From QNZT01 sp964573205 (GTDB lineage Bacteria > Campylobacterota > Campylobacteria > Campylobacterales > QNZT01), in assembly GCA_964573205.1 (NCBI GenBank), contig CAZNIT010000020.1, forward strand, positions 1 to 53,357: 53,357 nt of DNA, in the 5' to 3' direction. Each line of letters begins with the position of its first letter. Position 1 is the first letter of the stretch. The notes beneath the pieces were generated by a model. That model saw nothing but the letters and a program-made list of their open reading frames with translations, made no database searches and was not told the DNA's origin. Made by a program: the position numbers and the translations under genes. This document shows positions 1-7,326 of the stretch, piece by piece.

Positions 1-17
1 AAAAGATTGAACAAACG

Positions 18-136
18 ATTCGGGTGGCTATAGAGAGGGGGAAACGCCCTGCTCCATTTCGAACCAGGAAGCTAAGACCCTCTTCGCCGATAATACTGCA
101 CCTTACTGGTGTGGGAATGTAGGTCGCCGCCCGTTC
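18..136 (+). rRNA. rrf: 5S ribosomal RNA
   Basis: The segment has the 5S layout. A terminal helix pairs CGGGTGG at 21-27 with CCGCCCG at 127-133, extended by AAACGA/TCGTTT on the outside. The conserved internal block with CGAACCAGGAAGCTAAGACC is present. It is presumably the last gene of an rRNA operon whose 16S and 23S genes lie upstream of the window. Exact ends are estimated from the terminal helix. It converges on the minus-strand gene that stops at 139. Confidence 0.93.
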
Positions 137-138
137 GT

Positions 139-576
139 TTATGAATAATTCAATATCTTATCCAGTCTATTTTTGAATGCTCTTGCTTTTGATTTATGTT
201 GATCAAACATTTCACTTGAATGTTCAAAATTATCGCTCAATTCATCATAATAGCTAATTTTATGTTCTATATGATTTTTTATCGATTCAAATACTATGCT
301 CATCTGTTTTTTTTCAAAAATACTTTTAAGAAGATGTGTCAGCATCGTTTGGCGCTGTTTTAAAGAGATTGTTTCATTGCATTCTAAAGATATGGCTTGA
401 ATATCCTTTTTTGAAAAATAGATACCGCAGCGTGCCGGAGAGAGCATCATCGTCGTTATTTCTATGACATAATCAGGAAACTCTTCTTCGCAAGTGTCGC
501 AGTTTTGCGAAGATTTTGAAATTTGATCTCTTAGACTTTCAAACTCTTCTCTTAGTTTTTTTATGTTTTCCATCAT
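139..576 (-). CDS. Unrecognised 145-aa protein, last gene of the molybdoenzyme operon
   Basis: I do not recognise this protein. It is small and soluble, with no signal peptide or membrane segment. The two ends are strongly helical and charged, so coiled-coil pairing is possible. Cysteines occur as CDTC near residue 26, plus ARCG and LECNE further on, which could bind a metal. An AGGA ribosome site precedes two adjacent ATG codons, so the second Met (573) is also a possible start. It lies 10 bp after the polyferredoxin gene and ends next to the convergent 5S rRNA, so it is probably the last cistron of the operon. An accessory role in enzyme assembly is only a guess from position. Confidence 0.75.
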   Translation of the reverse strand: MMENIKKLREEFESLRDQISKSSQNCDTCEEEFPDYVIEITTMMLSPARCGIYFSKKDIQAISLECNETISLKQRQTMLTHLLKSIFEKKQMSIVFESIKNHIEHKISYYDELSDNFEHSSEMFDQHKSKARAFKNRLDKILNYS

Positions 577-586
577 TGTTCCTCGT

Positions 587-1669
587 TTAAGTTATTTTCC
601 ATAAATTTTTTGCTTCCTCTTCCTCAATTTTACATCTTGGGCAAATAGTTTCTCCCCCTAAATATGTGAAAAAGTTCGTACACTCGGTGCATCTGGTTCT
701 TTTAAAACTGATAAGTTCGTATTTTTTGGGCTCAAAAAACTCTTTTGTTGAAAAAGAGATAAGAGATAAGGATTTTTTTTCGCATACATCATGACATAAA
801 GAGCATTTTATGCAACTAGTAGGTTCGAAAAAGATTTTCGATCCGTATTTGTCGCTTGTTAACGCTCCGGAAGGACATATGCGATAACAGATCGAACAGT
901 TATCGCATGAGCTATCAATGTATTTTTGTGAAACAAAACTCAATTTGTCCGGCATAAAGAGCAAATAGTTTTTCGGATGTTCGACTTTATCTAACGCTAA
1001 TAGAAGAAGTTTTCTTTTGTCGGGGATCTCTTTTTTGCGGATATTCTCGCTATCTTTTTGATTTAAGAAAGAGTTTTTGTCTCTTTTTAGTGAGTTTTGA
1101 AATTCTATTTTACTCTCTGTTGTGCCTTTTGTAGTGAACCTTTTCAAAAAAGCGCGTCTATCTTGATTGAGAGATTTTATATCTTTTTTCTCATCTATAA
1201 AGCGGATCTCTTTTATTGCTATTTGTTTATCGGTTTCTACGGACGATAAAAATATATTCGCCTCTTTGATATTGTCGGATATTTGCTTATAAAGTGGATC
1301 TTTAATATCGCAACTTTCACAATGCCCGATATCAAGAACGGTTTTATCTTTTAATAGAGCAAGAGTTATTAAATTTTCAACGCTTAACAAAGCTAGACAG
1401 GGAATGTTTTTTTTACAGCTGATCAAGGGGTTTTTATCCTTTAAATATGAAAAGATAAAATCAATGGTATTGAAATTTTTAAGAGAGATCGCTTCATCTG
1501 GACAGACTCCTATACATCCTCCGCAATCTATACATTCGCTAGATATGACAGGAATGTTTTCATTATAAAAGATGGCGTTTTTAGGACAAATATCTCTACA
1601 AAAAGTACAAGTCGAGTTTTTGCTAAAGACTCTTACACATGAACCGAAATCTATGGATAGATTATTCAT
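587..1669 (-). CDS. Polyferredoxin-like 4Fe-4S protein with C-terminal zinc-ribbon-like motif
   Basis: A 360-aa cytoplasmic iron-sulfur protein with no signal peptide. The N-terminal part has CTFCRDICP and CIDCGGCIGVCP. After a basic linker of roughly 150 residues the C-terminal part has CDNCSICYRICP and CIKCSLCHDVC. A last CTEC...CPRC pair looks like a zinc ribbon or rubredoxin-type knuckle. Several [4Fe-4S] clusters are therefore likely. The gene overlaps the TorD-like gene by 8 bp, so the two are translationally coupled. Likely roles are electron delivery to, or cofactor assembly of, the neighbouring molybdoenzyme. It resembles NapF/MauM-type accessory ferredoxins, but no specific orthologue is certain. 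Confidence 0.85.
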   Translation of the reverse strand: MNNLSIDFGSCVRVFSKNSTCTFCRDICPKNAIFYNENIPVISSECIDCGGCIGVCPDEAISLKNFNTIDFIFSYLKDKNPLISCKKNIPCLALLSVENLITLALLKDKTVLDIGHCESCDIKDPLYKQISDNIKEANIFLSSVETDKQIAIKEIRFIDEKKDIKSLNQDRRAFLKRFTTKGTTESKIEFQNSLKRDKNSFLNQKDSENIRKKEIPDKRKLLLLALDKVEHPKNYLLFMPDKLSFVSQKYIDSSCDNCSICYRICPSGALTSDKYGSKIFFEPTSCIKCSLCHDVCEKKSLSLISFSTKEFFEPKKYELISFKRTRCTECTNFFTYLGGETICPRCKIEEEEAKNLWKIT

Positions 1670-2276
1670 TTAAATATTCGTAATCACTTAATACAAACTC
1701 CAATCCGGTCATCGCCGCGTCATGATAAAAGGGAGTTTGTGCTTCGTTTTTGACATTTATGAGATAAAGAGGCACCCATTTTAAAATATGTTTTTGAAGA
1801 AAGCTTTTTTGTATCTCCTTTATTTTGGTTGCGGCATTTTCGTCACAATTTTTCAAAGCTTTTAATTCGCCTTCACATAGCATATACATAAATTCAAGTT
1901 CCGCACCTATATGATCGGGAGATACGATTCTAGCTTTTTCCTTATCCACCATATAGTCGAACTCTTCGTAAAATTTTATGACGGGGTTTTCTCCGCCGCT
2001 TTGTATCATGCCGTCTTCTCGGATATAAAAACTTTCATATGGAATAAGATTTAAAAGAGAGATTTCGGCAAAATCGGCATCCAAACGCTCTTTTATCAAT
2101 TTAGATTTCGATAAATTGTCGCGAACATCCCATTTGGAGAAGTTTGGAAAACAATCGTCCAAACCGTTTCGCTCGATCGTCTCCAAAAGTTTTTGATCAG
2201 CCTCTTTTATAAATATTCTTGAATAAAGAGCGTAAAAAAAACCTCGCTTTTGAGAGTATTGTAAGTTTTTGTTCAT
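1662..2276 (-). CDS. TorD/DmsD-family molybdoenzyme chaperone
   Basis: A 204-aa all-helical cytoplasmic protein whose length and features fit the TorD family: an N-terminal 'RGFFYALYSRIF' helix and a central 'SPDHIGAELEFMYML' block like the family's (E)PxDHIGxEL(xF)M signature. TorD proteins bind the Tat signal peptide and apoprotein of a specific molybdoenzyme and hold back export until the Mo cofactor is inserted. The client is presumably the catalytic subunit encoded immediately upstream. A perfect 10-bp hairpin lies in the 47-bp gap to that gene, and the downstream polyferredoxin gene overlaps its 3' end. Confidence 0.88.
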   Translation of the reverse strand: MNKNLQYSQKRGFFYALYSRIFIKEADQKLLETIERNGLDDCFPNFSKWDVRDNLSKSKLIKERLDADFAEISLLNLIPYESFYIREDGMIQSGGENPVIKFYEEFDYMVDKEKARIVSPDHIGAELEFMYMLCEGELKALKNCDENAATKIKEIQKSFLQKHILKWVPLYLINVKNEAQTPFYHDAAMTGLEFVLSDYEYLNE

Positions 2277-2295
2277 GTATCTCCTTTTGATACAC

Positions 2296-2318
2296 CAAAG
2301 AGGAGATGCTCCTCTTTG
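2296..2318 (-). other. Perfect intercistronic hairpin between catalytic subunit and torD-like gene
   Basis: CAAAGAGGAG at 2296-2305 and CTCCTCTTTG at 2309-2318 form a 10-bp stem with a 3-nt loop. No run of U follows on the minus strand, so it is not a classical terminator. It sits just after the stop of the catalytic gene. It may act as an RNA processing or stability element, or a partial attenuator, lowering expression of the accessory genes. Confidence 0.6.
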
Positions 2319-2323
2319 ATCTT

Positions 2324-5300
2324 TTATGACTCGATATCAAACGAATAAGCCTTATTTGTCAAAGGTACGGCCGGCCGGTTTATATGTTTTGGGCGTCTTA
2401 TTTTGTTTGTTACATCAAGAGGTCTTGTAAGTTTGTCTCTCCAAGCTTGAAATGTTTTGAAATTGTTTTCATAGTTTACATATATATCACCGATCTTTTC
2501 ATCTCCGGTTACCTTTTCCAGTATAACTTTTTGATGCCAAGCATGGTGCCCTGCTACAGGATCGGGATGAGCCGGCGCAACCGCGTTTTGCCAAGCACCA
2601 GTGAGCCCGTCCCACCAGATATTTTCAAGATCTTTATTGTACTCTTTAAACTGCCAAGGTTTTGAAGGTTTTATACCGCCCTTCGGATTCATTTTCGCCT
2701 CTTTACCGTCATCGGTTATAGTATATAAAGGCGCACCCACTCCCATTACACCCAGTTTATGTTTAAAGCCCGGAATAGTTACGGCATTTTTCAGTTTCCA
2801 TCTACCGGCATGATGCGAACAGGCAAGTACACCTGGTCTAGTCGCTTCCGTCACAACCGCCATCGCTATAAAATAACCGCTTTCAAGCCCGCTTACGGTA
2901 TCGACTATTCTCACCTTTACCGGTTCTTGATTTTTTATACCTAGCTTTTGGGCGTCTTTCGTATATACCCAGATAGGATTGTGGTTTTGACTTATCTCCA
3001 TCAAGTGTTTTGAGTTGACGCTTCTTGTGTGAATGTTATAAGGGAGTCTGTATATCGTATTTAATGCGAACTCGTTATCCTTTTTCATGTAGTCATGATG
3101 TACCTGAGATACAAGATGAATCATCTTTTTTCTCTCACCTTCGTTTCTAGGATAGATCGGTATGGCGTATTCGGGCCAGTGAAACTCTTCGAGCCAATCA
3201 CAATAAAAATCCAGCTTTTTGCTCAAGGTCGCAAAACCTTCGTAAAACTTTCCATCTACTTCGACTCCTATGGGCTTTTCTTTATCTTTTGTTTTTGCCC
3301 AAAGTACACCGAATTTATCTTTTCTTACTTCTGACTTATCATATGTGTGACCGTGCGAAGTTATACTGTTTTCGTCTATTTTAAGCTCATGTTCTTGAGG
3401 TTTGTAAACATTTGTTTTTTCCGTCCAAGCGCCATGATCTCTCATGTATTCGTAACAAGGAAAATCACTATTTGGATATTTTTGTTTGGCTGCCGCTTTT
3501 AAATTCGGCAGTAGTGAAAAACCGGCATCGTAATATTCCGCTATAGTTACCGGACGGCTTGGATCGTTTTTACTCGCCCAGTATTTTTTCACTCCCAAAC
3601 TTCCGTCCGGATCGGCGTAGTAGTAGAGAATATTCATCCAAAATTCATTCTCTTCCCATATCTCGCCAAGCCCCGCTTTCATGTGGGCTTCGAGGGTGGC
3701 ACGATTTATGTTTTTGGGTTTCCATCCCATTTTCTCAAGAGCAACCCTAAGAGCCGGTTGTCTAAAGCCCGTCCACTGTTCGGGTTTTGTAGGTTCGGAT
3801 TGTTGATCGTGTCTCTCTCCAGCAAGACCCGTTGGAAGTATATAGTCACAAAACCAGTTTGTTTCACTCCAGGTCGGTGAGAGGTTCATGGACATTTCTA
3901 CTTTTTTTTCATCTTTTAGCATCTCTATCCATCTGAAACCATCGGGATTTATCCAAACGGGATTGTACATTCTCGGTATATATAGAGCGATTTTTTGAGG
4001 TACTTTAAGGCCTTTGTCGATCCATTTTTTCTGCCACTCTTCATCGGCAAGCATATGAGGTAATATCATGCTCATCTCATAGGTTGAAAGCGGATACTCC
4101 GGCGGCCAGATCAGTTCGTTCCATACATCGACCTTCGGCGGTTTTTTGCCCGCTTGAGTCGCTTTGTCTCCTTTTCGTCCTATAGAAATTTTATGCCAGT
4201 GGTGCCAGCTCACACCGCCTATATCTCCGGCCATCGCGCCCCTAAGCGTTAGAAGCAAAAAACCGGCTCTAGTGTTCATCCATCCGCCTCTATGACCTAT
4301 GGTTCCGGCTCTCCATAGATATGTGGCTATTCTTGAACCTGCATCTATGACCATCTCGAACAGTTGGTCGAGTTTATCCTCTTGACCTTCGAGCTTACAC
4401 TCTTTTACGGTATATTCTTTAGTGTAAGGAGCGTAAATCTCTTTTAACATTCGTATAAAAGCGTTATAATCTTTTGATTTTGGAGCTTCATTGATGTAGC
4501 CGTATGTTAGCATCTTTTGCAAATATGCATCATCATCCATAAGGCGATCCCAATTTACCCAGTTCTTTACAAACTCATGGTGAACGAGATCATCCCCGTT
4601 TTTATCCTTTTCATGAAGCACTCTGTTTACCAAGTGCAGATACAAAGCCGTTTCGGTACCGGGCCAAGGGCTTATCCAAAGATCCGCCATACCCGCCGAG
4701 TTTGAGAGTCTGGGATCTATAACTACCATTTTCGCACCGTTTCTTCTGGCATCGGCTATGTAGCCGGCGGATTGTTGAAAGTAGTGTCCCGCATCCGCAG
4801 CATGAGAAGATTGTAAAAAGATCAGTTTGGCGCCGGCCCAATCAGGTGAATTTCTATCGTCGTTCGCCCATTGGATGGAGCCCTCTCTAGCTCCGGCTGA
4901 GCAGATATTTGTATGTGAGTCGTAGCCATCAAGCCCCATGGTGTGGGGTACTCTATGTCCGAAGCCGTTTTCGTTAGGGCGTCCGACTTGGTAGATGATA
5001 GATTTTTTTGAAATTTCATCACCGTTTTTTAGTGTTTGGTTTATTTTTGCTCCGATCTCTTTCATCGCCTGATCCCAGGTGATTCTTATCCATTTGCCTT
5101 CACCTCTTTTTGAACCGGGTGCTCTTTTGATAGGAAAGGGAATTCGGTCGGGATCGTACATTTGGCTCATCGTGCCGTAACCTTTTGCGCAGTTTCTGCC
5201 GCGACTGGCGGTATGAAGAGGATTTCCCATATATTTTTTCACGGTTAGTGTCTTTTTATCAACCCATGCGGTCAATCCGCAACCGGCTTCACAGTTGGAA

Positions 5301-5596
5301 CATACGGTAGGTACTATCGTATAATCATGAACTTTTATGCCGTCGGGATTATCTCGCGACTCTATACCGTTTCTCTTAACTCCGCCTCTTTTCCAGTCGT
5401 CGCCGTCAAGCTCTTTGAAACTTTCCCACTCCGAGTGAGGAGGGTAAAAATCAAGACTTTTTGGAGTGGCGGTAAACTTTGAACTCTCTTTTTCATCTTC
5501 CGCCGAGATCGATGTAAAAACTCCGGCCGCGACACTCGCACCGGCAACCGTTAGAGCGGTACCTTTTAAAAAATTTCTTCTGCTTTCTAAAAACAT
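2324..5596 (-). CDS. Tat-exported molybdopterin oxidoreductase catalytic subunit (TtrA/PsrA/PhsA-like)
   Basis: A 1090-aa DMSO-reductase superfamily catalytic subunit. The N-terminus is a twin-arginine signal (SRRNFLKG, residues 5-12) followed by a hydrophobic Ala-rich stretch, so the protein works on the periplasmic side. Cysteines at about 99, 102, 106 and 136 form the FS0 [4Fe-4S] site. C232 in TNICSAGAREG is the likely Mo ligand; a Cys ligand is typical of the Ttr/Psr/Phs/Arr group. The C-terminal molybdopterin-binding domain is complete. The gene order B-C-A matches ttrBCA of Salmonella, and the length is nearer TtrA (about 1000 aa) than PsrA/PhsA (about 750 aa). Substrate could be tetrathionate, polysulfide, thiosulfate or an oxyanion; the sequence alone does not decide. 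Confidence 0.9.
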   Translation of the reverse strand: MFLESRRNFLKGTALTVAGASVAAGVFTSISAEDEKESSKFTATPKSLDFYPPHSEWESFKELDGDDWKRGGVKRNGIESRDNPDGIKVHDYTIVPTVCSNCEAGCGLTAWVDKKTLTVKKYMGNPLHTASRGRNCAKGYGTMSQMYDPDRIPFPIKRAPGSKRGEGKWIRITWDQAMKEIGAKINQTLKNGDEISKKSIIYQVGRPNENGFGHRVPHTMGLDGYDSHTNICSAGAREGSIQWANDDRNSPDWAGAKLIFLQSSHAADAGHYFQQSAGYIADARRNGAKMVVIDPRLSNSAGMADLWISPWPGTETALYLHLVNRVLHEKDKNGDDLVHHEFVKNWVNWDRLMDDDAYLQKMLTYGYINEAPKSKDYNAFIRMLKEIYAPYTKEYTVKECKLEGQEDKLDQLFEMVIDAGSRIATYLWRAGTIGHRGGWMNTRAGFLLLTLRGAMAGDIGGVSWHHWHKISIGRKGDKATQAGKKPPKVDVWNELIWPPEYPLSTYEMSMILPHMLADEEWQKKWIDKGLKVPQKIALYIPRMYNPVWINPDGFRWIEMLKDEKKVEMSMNLSPTWSETNWFCDYILPTGLAGERHDQQSEPTKPEQWTGFRQPALRVALEKMGWKPKNINRATLEAHMKAGLGEIWEENEFWMNILYYYADPDGSLGVKKYWASKNDPSRPVTIAEYYDAGFSLLPNLKAAAKQKYPNSDFPCYEYMRDHGAWTEKTNVYKPQEHELKIDENSITSHGHTYDKSEVRKDKFGVLWAKTKDKEKPIGVEVDGKFYEGFATLSKKLDFYCDWLEEFHWPEYAIPIYPRNEGERKKMIHLVSQVHHDYMKKDNEFALNTIYRLPYNIHTRSVNSKHLMEISQNHNPIWVYTKDAQKLGIKNQEPVKVRIVDTVSGLESGYFIAMAVVTEATRPGVLACSHHAGRWKLKNAVTIPGFKHKLGVMGVGAPLYTITDDGKEAKMNPKGGIKPSKPWQFKEYNKDLENIWWDGLTGAWQNAVAPAHPDPVAGHHAWHQKVILEKVTGDEKIGDIYVNYENNFKTFQAWRDKLTRPLDVTNKIRRPKHINRPAVPLTNKAYSFDIES

Positions 5597-5608
5597 TTAC
5601 CTCTCCTT

Positions 5609-6511
5609 CTAGCTTAAAGATAATAGTTGCGGTATGATAAGCCATACATGTTTTGTGATATAAAGACCCGCTATCGCAAAAGTACCGGCAAGTTTCAACA
5701 GTGCACCGTTACCGTCTTTTGCAGCTTTTAAAGCAACGACAAGAGGGATGATGAAGGCTATGATCTGTCCCGTCCAAAACATAGTGAAATAGTCGCCGCC
5801 CGAGTGGATTTGAGCTAGTGTCGCTTCCGCTTCGGCAAGTTTCCAAGAAAAAAAGTACTCTCCCATATACATAACAAATGCTAAAAACGCACTTGTCGCT
5901 ATGATGATGGAGAGATCTTTTCTAGCTTCTTTGCTCCAGTTTTTGCTAAAAAAAGCTAGAGTACCGGCACCCGTTAATAGTGCCGCTAACGCCATCTGGA
6001 TTAACTCTGCCGGAGTTTGCCATAGCTCCCTAGCGCTTGTTTCTCCCATGATCACCGCGGTATAAAGAGTGACCGGTATGGCTAAAATAAACGCCGCTTT
6101 AAAGAGTTTATCGTACGGGTGACTTAAATCTTTTTTGATAACTACAAGATATGTCATGTACGATATGATACCGGTTAAAACCGTTGCAAGCCAGGCGCCC
6201 ACCGTGATGGCGGATGCGAAGTGAGGATGAAGAAAGATATTTATCATTCTTTGGGGCTGATGAAGATCAAGTAGCGTAAAGAGCAAAAATATATTTAAAA
6301 ATATAAATGCGACGACAGGCACTATGTTTTTAATTCCTTTGAGATTTTCACTACCGTATCTGGCAATCAAATATCCGCCGACCAAGATAACTCCCGTGGC
6401 TATACTTTTTGCCCACATATTAAGAGTGATCATCCATCCCCATATAACTCCCGGAAGTGCGACATCGAGTGTAACTATCGCATTGTTGAAAGTGTTTGCA
6501 TGCTCTACCAT
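5609..6511 (-). CDS. NrfD/PsrC/TtrC-type quinone-interacting membrane subunit
   Basis: A 300-aa polytopic membrane protein with about eight hydrophobic helices, typical of the NrfD family. These haem-free anchors exchange electrons with the menaquinone pool and pass them through the FeS subunit to the periplasmic molybdenum subunit. The gene lies 1 bp after the FeS subunit gene and 12 bp before the catalytic gene, so the three form one B-C-A complex. Helix 1 begins after 'VTLDVALPGVIWGWMI', and a conserved 'LDLHQPQR' loop follows the third helix, as in NrfD/PsrC relatives. Confidence 0.9.
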   Translation of the reverse strand: MVEHANTFNNAIVTLDVALPGVIWGWMITLNMWAKSIATGVILVGGYLIARYGSENLKGIKNIVPVVAFIFLNIFLLFTLLDLHQPQRMINIFLHPHFASAITVGAWLATVLTGIISYMTYLVVIKKDLSHPYDKLFKAAFILAIPVTLYTAVIMGETSARELWQTPAELIQMALAALLTGAGTLAFFSKNWSKEARKDLSIIIATSAFLAFVMYMGEYFFSWKLAEAEATLAQIHSGGDYFTMFWTGQIIAFIIPLVVALKAAKDGNGALLKLAGTFAIAGLYITKHVWLIIPQLLSLS

Positions 6512-6512
6512 T

Positions 6513-7151
6513 TTAGTGCCCCTTTCCTATGTGCTTTAAATGAGTGATATTGTTGAACAATCCGTACCCTTGAACTCTTTTTGCCGCGAGCGGATTTAAC
6601 TGTGCTTGAGCGCCACCGACATAGAAATGTTTCGGTTTCGTATTTTTTTCAGGTTTTCTGACCTGAACTCTTTTATCTTTTGTTATGTATCGGCTTATAT
6701 GGCTTAGAGGATCTTCTATATCTCCGAAGATATTTGCTTCCACCGGACAGGCGACAACGCATGCGGGCATAAGTCCCCCTTCTATTCTATGAGCGCAATA
6801 TGTGCATTTGTCTGCCGTGTTGGTTACGGGATCCATATATATGGCACCGTAAGGACATGCCATCATGCATCCCGCACACCCTATACATCTCTCTTTATCG
6901 ACATTTACTATGCCGTTTTCAAGATAGTGCAGTGCGCTGACCGGACATATTCTCTCACACGGCGCATCTTCACAGTGATTGCATCGTAGAGGAGTGAAAG
7001 TGCGGGCGGTGTTTGGATAAACCCCTTGATCTATGTATTTTACTCTAAGCCTCCATGAGCTTAAAGGAACATTGTTTTCGACTTTGCATGCGACCTCGCA
7101 GCCTTTGCATCCCATACAAAGATCCAGATCTACCAAAAAACCCAGTTTCAT
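6513..7151 (-). CDS. Four-cluster 4Fe-4S electron transfer subunit (TtrB/PsrB/NrfC-like)
   Basis: A 212-aa ferredoxin subunit carrying four cysteine sets: CMGCKGCEVAC, CNHCEDAPCERIC, CIGCAGCMMAC, and CTYC...CVVAC. This arrangement holds four [4Fe-4S] clusters linking the NrfD anchor to the Mo site. I start it at the ATG at 7151, preceded by AAGGAG six bases upstream, rather than at the longer open frame reaching 7223, which would cover the promoter region and adds a non-conserved N-terminus. There is no Tat signal, so it is probably exported as a passenger of the catalytic subunit. It is the first gene of the operon. Confidence 0.92.
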   Translation of the reverse strand: MKLGFLVDLDLCMGCKGCEVACKVENNVPLSSWRLRVKYIDQGVYPNTARTFTPLRCNHCEDAPCERICPVSALHYLENGIVNVDKERCIGCAGCMMACPYGAIYMDPVTNTADKCTYCAHRIEGGLMPACVVACPVEANIFGDIEDPLSHISRYITKDKRVQVRKPEKNTKPKHFYVGGAQAQLNPLAAKRVQGYGLFNNITHLKHIGKGH

Positions 7152-7221
7152 AAGTTCTCCTTCTAATTCGACTCGACTTAAAAAGATGAGTGAAGATCGA
7201 ATTTTTATGTTTGAAGGTGTC

Positions 7222-7227
7222 ATTATA
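7222..7227 (-). promoter_or_regulatory. Extended -10 promoter candidate for the molybdoenzyme operon
   Basis: The minus strand reads TGTTATAATG, an extended -10 box (TGn-TATAAT) about 70 bases ahead of the first gene's start. No good -35 hexamer is visible, which is common in Campylobacterota vegetative promoters. Confidence 0.5.
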
Positions 7228-7326
7228 ACATGGGCAACTATAAAATAAACTTATACATTATTAAAATGTTTATAAAAATATTTAATATCGAAAACAGGAA
7301 CAATAATAAATTTATTTTATATTACT

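Noticed and set aside
2384..5547. Numerous 60-110-aa open frames on both strands within the catalytic molybdoenzyme gene
   Set aside because: They are out-of-frame or antisense to a clearly conserved gene, lack convincing ribosome sites and resemble no family.
7152..7223. Longer N-terminus for the FeS subunit (start at 7223)
   Set aside because: It has no ribosome site and would overlap the promoter; AAGGAG lies in front of the ATG at 7151, where the family N-terminus begins.
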